Part shown: one piece after another, positions 56,975-64,000 of the stretch
Numbering within the stretch: position 1 is the first letter of the stretch
How the letters are laid out: each line of letters starts with the position of its first letter
Source: Umbilicaria muhlenbergii
Taxonomy: Eukaryota > Ascomycota > Lecanoromycetes > Umbilicariales > Umbilicariaceae
Length of the DNA: 64,000 nucleotides
NCBI GenBank assembly: GCA_000611775.1
Contig: KK106985.1
Coordinates: 310,001-374,000, forward strand
Direction of reading: 5' to 3'
Notes under the pieces: model-generated
Databases searched by the model: none
What the model was told of the DNA's origin: nothing
What the model saw: the letters and a program-made list of their open reading frames with translations, nothing else
Program-made: the position numbers and the translations under genes

Positions 56975-57682
56975 ATGACACGCAACACCCTCCCTCATCG
57001 CTCCGTCAACAGCCCCAGCCCCAACCCCAGCGACTGCTCCGCCTCCAACACTTCTTACCCCCCGACAATGTACCGACCAACCGCCCTCCCCCCACCCTCT
57101 CCGCACCTCCTCATCAAAGGCGGCCACGGCGGCAGCATGTGCATCAAGAAGGGCCAAAGCTTCCGCGTCCTCGACGTCTACGGCAAACAAGTCGTCGACT
57201 TCCTCGCCTTCGCCCTCCCCTCTCTCCACGAAAAGCTGTCCATGAGCTACACGCGCTACCACCACCGCGGCGCCACCCCCGCCGCCGGCGACTACCTCTA
57301 CAGCAACGACAACAAGCCGATACTGCGGATCCGCTGCGACACGGTCAAAGTGCACGACATGACCTTCATGTCGTGCAACCCGGGCTTCTACGACGAAATG
57401 GGGCTGCACGGGCATCGGAGCTGTGCGGAGAATTTGGCCGAGGCGTTGAAAGAGGCCGGGTATGGGGACAAAGTGGGGAGGTTGGAATTACCGGATCCGT
57501 TGAATTTGTTTCAGAATACGCCGAATTATAGCCTCAAGGGGATCAATACGAGTCGGGCGGGGGATTTTATTGAGTTGGAGGCGCTGATGGATTGTTTGGT
57601 GGTGGCGAGTGCGTGTCCGTTTGATCAGGAAGGGTTTAATGGGGGAAAGGCGACAGATATTGCGATTGTGATTGTGGATTAG
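56975..57682 (+). CDS. DUF1989 / urea carboxylase-associated-like protein
   Basis: A single-exon frame of 235 aa from the ATG at 56975; the conserved part begins after the second Met at 57068 (MYRPTALPPPSPHLLIKGGH), so the shorter start is possible. The domain shows KKGQSFRVLDVYGKQVVDFL, MSYTRYHHRG, RCDTVKVHDMTFMSCNPGFY, the Cys-containing HRSCAENLAEAL, and the acidic C-terminal SRAGDFIELEALMDCLVVASACPFD. These segments match DUF1989 proteins, which in bacteria accompany urea carboxylase and fold like aminomethyltransferases. The fungal role is not known to me. It lies beyond the MITE with no cluster word nearby, so I treat it as outside the cluster. Confidence 0.85.
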   Translation: MTRNTLPHRSVNSPSPNPSDCSASNTSYPPTMYRPTALPPPSPHLLIKGGHGGSMCIKKGQSFRVLDVYGKQVVDFLAFALPSLHEKLSMSYTRYHHRGATPAAGDYLYSNDNKPILRIRCDTVKVHDMTFMSCNPGFYDEMGLHGHRSCAENLAEALKEAGYGDKVGRLELPDPLNLFQNTPNYSLKGINTSRAGDFIELEALMDCLVVASACPFDQEGFNGGKATDIAIVIVD

Positions 57683-58203
57683 ATGGGCGAGAGATGTTAT
57701 TTGAAAATATATACAACAGATTAGGAGCTTGTATTTGAGGGCTAAAACGATGCTAGTAGACGAATTGGTGAGGGCTGGGACTGGATTGCTGTTAGTCTGC
57801 GGCGAGAGCAGCTTGAGCATGCGCAACATCACAGATTGGCATTCTCCAACGGAGGGACCCCAGAACAACTGGACAATGAATTTGATGTTCTGCAGTCTTT
57901 AAAGGGCACATGATATAGTTAATTGGGTTGTGCTATACAGAAGAGTGGACGGATCAATGGTTCGTACCTGTTCACGTAATCTTACCTTAGGCGAGCTAGG
58001 TTCTCGAGCTAAACGCCGGTGGGGCAACCTTATCCCCGCAATGACCCCACACCTCATCAGCAACGCCCGAGGCATTGAGGCAGGGTCGAGGCTGAACAAT
58101 TCACGCCGACGATGCTCGTGCTACCTTGCTTATCAACATGACCTGTCTCCTCATGTAAACCATCCCCCAACACCCCATCTTATCCATCAGTCCGTGCCGA
58201 ACC
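57683..58203. other. Intergenic, nothing recognised
   Basis: This is about 520 bases between the DUF1989 stop and the SDR start. It holds the SDR promoter. I see no motif copy or repeat. Confidence 0.45.
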
Positions 58204-59203
58204 ATGAACGGCACCAACGGTTCCGCCCCCACTCCTTCCCTCTCCGGAGGCTCAGGTCGCCTCCGTGACAAGGTCGCCATTGTCACAGGTGCTTCTTCTG
58301 GGCTTGGCCGTGCCATCACACTTGCTTATGCCCGGGAGGGCGCCCATGTCGTTTGCGCCGATCTGCAACCAACGGCAAAGGTCGACATCAAGGATGAAGC
58401 TAATAGCGCAACGCATGAGGTGGTGCTGCAGAATGGTGGAAAGAGCATCTTTGTCAAATGCGATGTGGGGGACAGTGAGGACGTGAAGAACCTGGTAGAC
58501 GCGGCGGTAAAGGAGTTCGGGAGACTTGATATGTAAGACCTGCTTACTCGCTTCTTTTCTGTCTCAAAGCAGGGGGTTTGGGGTTCATTGGTGCATGCTG
58601 AGAGATAAGCTAGTATGGTCAACAATGCTGGCATAGCCATCGAGGGCTCCTCACCAGCTCTTATCCACGAAACCGCCGACGAGACATTCGACAAGACCAT
58701 CCGAGTCAATGCTCGAAGTGTCTTTCTCGGATGCAAGTACGCGACCGGACAGATGCTGAAGCAAGAACCACATGCGAACGGAGACAGAGGCTGGATCATC
58801 AACACAGCCAGTATCCTCGGATTGGTTGGATTCCCGGGTACTGCCAGTTATTGCGCATCGAAAGGAGCAGTCGTGCAGTTGACACGGCAAGTCGCGGTCG
58901 ATTATGCTCCTCATCGCATCCATTGCAATGCGCTCTGCCCTGGCTGTGAGTGATGCGTTGTCATTATAGATGATCTACATGATTAGGCTCTTGGACTGAC
59001 AGGAAGCAGTCACGCAAACTGCCATGATCGCGCCCATAACTTCTCAAGAGGATGTCAAGGCGCAGCTAGGTGCCGCACATCCGTTCCGAGGGCTGGGAGA
59101 GCCGGAAGATATTGCGAAAGCTGCGGTCTTTCTGGCAAGCGATGACGCCTCATGGGTCACTGGCGTGCCCCTTGCCATCGACGGTGGCTTTACCGCTCGA
59201 TGA
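58204..59203 (+). CDS. Classical short-chain dehydrogenase/reductase (3-oxoacyl-ACP reductase/FabG-like)
   Basis: This is an NAD(P)-dependent oxidoreductase of unknown substrate. Three exons (58204-58532, 58614-58945, 59010-59203) join in frame to 284 aa. The Gly-rich motif TGASSGLGRA sits at residues 28-37. Other motifs are CDVGDSEDVK, VNNAGIA, and the catalytic Ser and Tyr/Lys segments NTASILG and YCASKGAVVQ. The classical end is WVTGVPLAIDGGFTAR. It differs from the cluster SDR in class (classical FabG-like versus Bli-4-like). There is no cluster word upstream, so membership in the pathway is not supported. Confidence 0.92.
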
Positions 59204-59874
59204 GCCCGCCACACCGTCATAGATGGGACGTATTATTTTTCGTGCAGGTAGACGAAATATATTCATTGAGCAAATCCATGAACAGATTCTGCCAGGAAAT
59301 GGAAGTGACCTCCTGGCATGGCAAAGCCATCGGCCTTGATGTTGTTAATCACCTAGAACCATAAAGCAGACTTGATAAGCGACTTGCATTTGGAGATGAT
59401 GAAGCCTGCTCGTGGGATACGCGGACTCCACCAGCATTGTGCAGGCGAGTTGGGATACCTGTTTTTGATAGTGCTCACTGTTGTAGACCGAGGATCCACT
59501 CAATCTCATCAGCACCACACATCCCACCAGACCCTTTTCCCTCCCATCCCCAGGCCTTTTCGTCCCCCCCATCTCGCCTTCCCCTCAGCAACTCGAAAAT
59601 AGAACCCCCCGGGCTAAACAAGCATTGTGGCTGACCCCCATGACGCACGTCCGCACCGCCTCATTCCCGCGCCACACCAGCCACGAAGCCGCCAAGCCCA
59701 GGCACCCGTTCCTCAAATAGGTAGTCAATATAGATAACTCGTCGACAAACACGCTCGTCGCCACCACCGCCGCATCACTTATTTAGTATCTCTCACCCAC
59801 GCTCTCGATCCCCGCGTTCTCTGCTACAGATCGCTCACCGCTGAGAACAACCACTGTACGAGCGAGCAGCAAGA
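59204..59874. other. Intergenic, nothing recognised
   Basis: About 670 bases hold the SDR 3' end and the Pmp3 promoter and leader. No motif or repeat stands out. Confidence 0.45.
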
Positions 59875-60532
59875 ATGGCAGGCACCAACCCCGTTTCGCT
59901 CGTCCTGATCATTATCCTTACGATCTTCTGTAAGCGTTTCCCTGAGGTCCCCTCTTAGATCCACCCAAAACCTATAACACAACACAACACGACACAGCAC
60001 CCTTCATCTCCCTATCTTCCCTCCCTAACCGGCCCCCATCTGCTGACTTCACCGGCTCCCGCAGTCCCACCGGTCGGCGTCTTCCTAATCGCCGGCTGTG
60101 GCGCCGACCTGCTCATTAACATCTGCCTGACACTCCTCGGGTATGTATCCGTCTCCTCCATCTCCATCTCCATCCCCATCCGTTCCCCAACCCCCCCTCC
60201 CCCCTCCCTCTCTACGCNNNNNNNNNNNNNNNNNNNNNNNNNNNNNNNNNNNNNNNNNNNNCCCCCCCCCTCCACACAGGTACTTCCCCGGCCACATCCA
60301 CGCCTTCTACCTCCTCTACATCTACCAGTCAGTTTTGCGAACCCCCCCCCTTGCCTATCCCAAACTGTCCCAGACAAGACAGCAGACTAAGCAAACCCCT
60401 CCCCGCAGCGACCGCCGCGCTCAAGCCCGCTCCGGCTACGCCCCCCCCCCGCACCGCGCGGCGGGCGTGTATAGCGAGAATGTGCAGACGGGCGGGATGA
60501 CGACTTATGGGACTGTGCCGGCTAGAGGGTGA
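59875..60532 (+). CDS. pmp3: Plasma membrane proteolipid 3 (Pmp3/UPF0057)
   Basis: This is a small hydrophobic protein affecting plasma-membrane potential and cation tolerance. Four exons (59875-59929, 60065-60140, 60280-60327, 60409-60532) join in frame to 100 aa. Two membrane spans are seen, VSLVLIIILTIFFPPVGVFL and the region around LLINICLTLLGYFPGHIHAF, with the family core PPVGVFLIAGCGADLLIN. The last exon encodes a longer hydrophilic tail than in yeast (the yeast protein is about 55 aa). A 44-base run of N (60218-60261) lies inside the second intron and does not touch coding sequence. Confidence 0.92.
60218..60261. other. Assembly gap (44 N)
   Basis: Undetermined bases sit inside a C-rich part of the second pmp3 intron. 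The true length is unknown; the flanking splice sites are intact. Confidence 0.99.
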
Positions 60533-61133
60533 ATGAAAGGGGAGGAGGGGAGGGGAGGGAAGGGAGCGCTGATGGGATGGGATGGGATAGGGAGGTCTTA
60601 GGAGTGATGGTGGCGTCATTGCTTTAATCCTTTTTTTTTGGGGGGGGGGGAGGTGATATCCACTATTGCGGTATACGGGAGTTTGAACGCAGTCAGGCAG
60701 GTCGTACGACCCTACTAATTCTCTGAGCCGAGGAGTCCCAGCGTGGAGTGGTCACCAGACCGCAGACCGTGCGCACGCGCTATGAATATATGATTTTCTC
60801 AATTAATTGAATTGAAATCATTTGTACACAAAGCCCGTAAAGGCATGTTCGTCTTGAAAGTTTGGATAGATATCAATTCTTCCCATCAGAAGATCTATGT
60901 CAGTCCCTCAGGCGATGTCGCCCACCGAATGGCACCATTAGTATGCTCCTAACGTACAAATACGGTGCCCCTCCCAATGCCGCGCCGGCGATCGTATGCC
61001 CATGGCTTGTATACGATGCTCCGCCTAAGATCGCCATGCACGCCAAATGTACCCAACGATTCTAGTGGCCCGCAGCCCCGACCCCGTGACGCGAAGACAT
61101 ATCCGCAACGAGCCTCGAGTCCGAACCTACCAC
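60533..61133. other. Convergent intergenic region
   Basis: About 600 bases sit between the converging pmp3 and ctk1 3' ends. It includes a T9-G10-type homopolymer stretch near 60630-60650. No gene is recognised. Confidence 0.5.
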
Positions 61134-63764
61134 TCACGTCTGTTCCACAACCCCACCACTCGAGCCGGGTCGTAACCGCTTCGAATCACGTTCCACCCCC
61201 GCGGAAGCACTCGCCCTCCGCTTCTCCTTTTCCTTCTGCTGCTCTTCGTGACGGACGGCCCGTCTCGCCTCCTGGTCCTTGCGCGCGTTTTCTTTCCGTA
61301 AAGCCTTGGATTCGAACTCGTGCCAATCGCCCTGTAGATCCTTAAGTCTATACGCACCAATGTCAGTATGTCCCATTTGTGAGCTAGTAACAGTGGGGAT
61401 ACAGACTCAATAGCCTGCCTTGGAGCTGGCTCCTCGGTGGTGAAGTATGGATGCTCCAAGACATCTCCGGCCGTCGGCCTCTTTGCCGGATCGTACAAAA
61501 ACATGGCCTGTAGTAACTCGAACGCCGCCGGCGTAAGTCTCTCCTTGTACTTCTCCGCGAAAACATTGGTCTTTCTCTCCGAAGGCCTCAGGAGCTCAAA
61601 CCAAGCCATATCCACAAGACCAGGCCATTCGGATCGCGTAGGTGTTCCCAGGACGTTGTAAATTTTGTCGAGCTGATTGATTTCGCCTCCGTCGCCAGGG
61701 AATATGGCGTGTTTGGTGAAAACCTCCATCATCACACAAGCAGCACTCCAGATGTCGACTGCGGGCCCGTATTGGGTCTCGCCCAAAAGAAGCTCAGGCG
61801 AGCGGTACCAGATTGTGATTACCCGGTTAGTATAGTCGAGTTGACGGCGTTTGGCAAAGAAACGTGCGAGGCCGAAGTCAGCAAGCTTGAGCTGGCCTTC
61901 GTTGCTTATGAGAATATTGGCGGCTTTGATATCGCGATGTAGCACACCGCGGCGATGTAGGTAGTCTAATCCTTCAAAGAGCTGCTTGGCGAGGTGCTTT
62001 TTATGAGCATGTTCCAGCTTGAAGGTGGGATGGTTAAGAAGCCCTGTCAGATCGTGAGACAGGTACTCGAAGACCATGAAGCAGTCGTTCTTTTCTACCA
62101 TGACCTCCTGCAGACTGACAACATTATCGTGCTTTAGCGACTGCAAGAGCTTTATCTCGCGGACTGCGGTCACTGGAAATCCATCTCTTTCGCCCTCCAT
62201 GCGGATTTTCTTCAGGGCCACGAGGTTTTTCGTATACACATGTATAGCTTTGAAGACCTTTCCATATGTTCCTGAACCCACGACTGATTCGTTGCCTGGT
62301 TTGCGGTAGTAGACTGAATCAGATGCGGCAAATTCGGGGGTCAGAGTAGGCCTCGGTTTCGGACGCTTCATTATTCTAATCTCTTTCTTTGGTTCAGTTG
62401 ATCGCTCTCGTTCCCGTTCCCGATCGCGCTCGCGCTCTCGCTCACGCCCTGAGCGACGGTGTTCAAGGCGACGGTCATCACGATGGTCATGATCGTTACG
62501 CCAATCGTCTCGAGAGCGGTGTTCGTCACGATAGTCACGATCCCGACGATCATCCCGACGGTCATCCCGACGGTCATCCCGACGGTCATCACGTCGATCA
62601 GCTCGAATTTCGCTGTGAAGCTCCGTCCGTGATCTAGAAGATACCGGCTCTCTTGACCTTGAGCGCCGTGCTGCCTTGGCTTTCGAGCTATCAGACCCAG
62701 TATCTTTACGTGCAGCAGGCTCGGTCATCTTCTGCACAAGGTCTGGCACAACTTTTGCTGCGGATGGAGGTGCGGCCTTCGCCTTGAAAGCAAAACTAAA
62801 CTTGGGTCCTTCCTTTGCTTGTGGACCTGTTGGAGGTTGTCGAGAAGGAGGAGGCATTTTCTTGCCATCTCCAGAACCATTATTTTGCGTACTAGTCTCG
62901 TTTCCACTCTGATCTTCGACTTGGAGGTCCTTCGACGGTCGGAAAGGATTATCGTCATCCTCGGGTTGAGGTGTTGGTTGTTCAAAAGGCTGCTGCTGCT
63001 GCATCTGTGGGGGGCTCGCGGATTGTCCAGGTTGATGTAATGCGCCCTGTGACTGATCGGTCTGGCCGCGTCCTCGACTCCCGCCGCTAGCTGTCCATTG
63101 GAGGTTTTGGAAATGCCCACCTCTTCCCCTGGGAGCATTTATACCGTAATTTGCAGGCCCAGACCCCGAGAAGCGGCGGTCCTGTACTTGACCATAATGA
63201 TTGCCCCGAAACCCTCCGTGTCCACCACGAAAAGGTTGGGTTTGAAAACCAGGCTGCATTTGGTGTTGAGGGCTGGCGTAAGGACCGTGGCCATTATTAC
63301 CGTAGTACTGACCCTGTGGCCCATTCGGGCCAGGATAGCTATTTTGTCGGAAGGGAGGGGAGTATGCATTCATATTTTGCCTAGACGAATCAGTTTCTGT
63401 ACCCTTGGAATCAAATGAATCTTGCTCACCCATTCTGGCCATGAAATTGCTGCTGTTGCCCACCCCAACCTCCACGACCATGGCTGTAAGGCGATCCTGA
63501 TTGCGGAGAACCTTGGTGCGATGAAGTAGGTGTCATATATTGCGGAGATGTAGAGTATGATTGCCTAGTATCCACGTGCGGACGCTGTTGTCTTGACGTC
63601 TGTATGTCGCTTGCCTTCATCCCATGCATCGGGAAAGCCTCTCTCATATGTATGTCTCCATGACCCTGATTATCGGCATCGAAACTCGGTATCGGTCGAG
63701 GTGGTGATGGTGGACGAGAATCATCGTCGAGAATTGATTGAATCGGTCTTGTCTTCGACTGCAT
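61134..63764 (-). CDS. ctk1: CTD kinase catalytic subunit Ctk1 (CDK12/Lsk1-type)
   Basis: This cyclin-dependent kinase phosphorylates the RNA polymerase II C-terminal repeat (Ser2) during elongation. Three exons (63430-63764, 61407-63380, 61134-61347) join in frame to 840 aa from MQSKTRPIQSILDDDSRPP. Residues 1 to about 410 are disordered, rich in Gln, Gly, Pro and Ser, with a run of RRDD repeats near residues 300-330. The kinase domain carries VGSGTYGKVFKA, the ATP Lys in VALKKI, the PITALRE-like PVTAVREIKLLQ, HRDIKAANIL, DFGLARFF and WYRSPELLLGE. The tail is basic with LKDLQGDWHEFESKALRKEN. The PVTAVRE helix and the long N-terminus favour Ctk1/Lsk1 over Bur1. Confidence 0.92.
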
Positions 63765-64000
63765 TCTGCTACCCTCTTTGCGATGAGTGGAAGATCTTGA
63801 AGACTTTCTCTGACGCGAGCGCGGTCGCGGGGAATAGGGAGAATGTCTTCTATGCCGCTCGGTTCCTCGATGGTCCGCAGGAGATGTACGTCGTGAACGG
63901 GGTGCTCGGTCGTGGCGTAACGAAGACGAGTGTGTCTCTCTCGTCGGAGAGCGCTGGGCTTTATCCGAACGACGTGGGGGTGTGACGTGTCGGCTCCTTG
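63765..64000. other. Window end, ctk1 upstream region
   Basis: 236 bases upstream of ctk1. An open plus-strand frame overlaps it but is antisense to ctk1 exon 1 for part of its length, so I do not call it a gene. Confidence 0.4.

Noticed and set aside
63593-63985. Plus-strand frame of 130 codons at the window end
   Set aside because: Largely antisense to ctk1 exon 1 and without recognisable domains.

Overview
This window is nuclear DNA of a filamentous ascomycete (Pezizomycotina). The evidence is many genes split by short GT-AG introns of about 50-80 bases, a fungus-only Rtt109 histone acetyltransferase, a Pmp3 proteolipid, a Ctk1-type kinase, and a non-reducing polyketide synthase next to an NRPS-like reductase. 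I cannot name the class or genus from sequence alone. Exon coordinates were joined by hand from splice signals, and reading frame was checked arithmetically for most multi-exon genes.

Left flank (1-25.2 kb): mostly housekeeping or general metabolism. In order: a weak hypothetical ORF, AP-1 mu adaptin (apm1), mitochondrial ribosomal protein mL57 (MRPL15), rtt109, a MetE-core-like methyltransferase, a long coiled-coil protein, a peroxisomal CaiB/AMACR-type CoA transferase or racemase, a 14-TM MFS transporter with collagen-like Pro-Gly tails at both ends, signal peptidase subunit SPC3, a CYP65-like P450, and glutamine-dependent NAD+ synthetase.

Centre (25.7-56.1 kb): a nine-gene secondary-metabolite cluster. 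It holds an O-methyltransferase, a short-chain dehydrogenase, an MFS exporter, an Fe(II)/2-oxoglutarate oxygenase, a three-repeat Myb regulator, a secreted-type GMC oxidoreductase, a 2557-aa non-reducing PKS (SAT-KS-AT-PT-ACP-CMeT-hydrolase), an NRPS-like A-T-R carboxylate reductase and a P450. The inferred logic is as follows. The PKS makes and releases a C-methylated aromatic acid. The A-T-R enzyme reduces it to an aldehyde. The P450, 2-OG oxygenase, GMC enzyme, SDR and O-methyltransferase tailor it, and the MFS protein exports it. The ten-base word ACTCGGGTCC, or its reverse complement, occurs exactly in the upstream regions of the O-methyltransferase, SDR/MFS, GMC, PKS and CAR/P450 genes. 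It forms an inverted pair in the shared CAR/P450 promoter. I noticed no exact copy outside this block. This looks like a cluster-specific regulon, and the Myb protein is the only transcription factor gene in the block.

Right flank (56.1-64 kb): a candidate 389-bp TA-flanked MITE lies at the cluster edge. It is followed by a DUF1989 protein, a second SDR, Pmp3 (with a 44-base assembly gap in an intron) and the CTD kinase ctk1.
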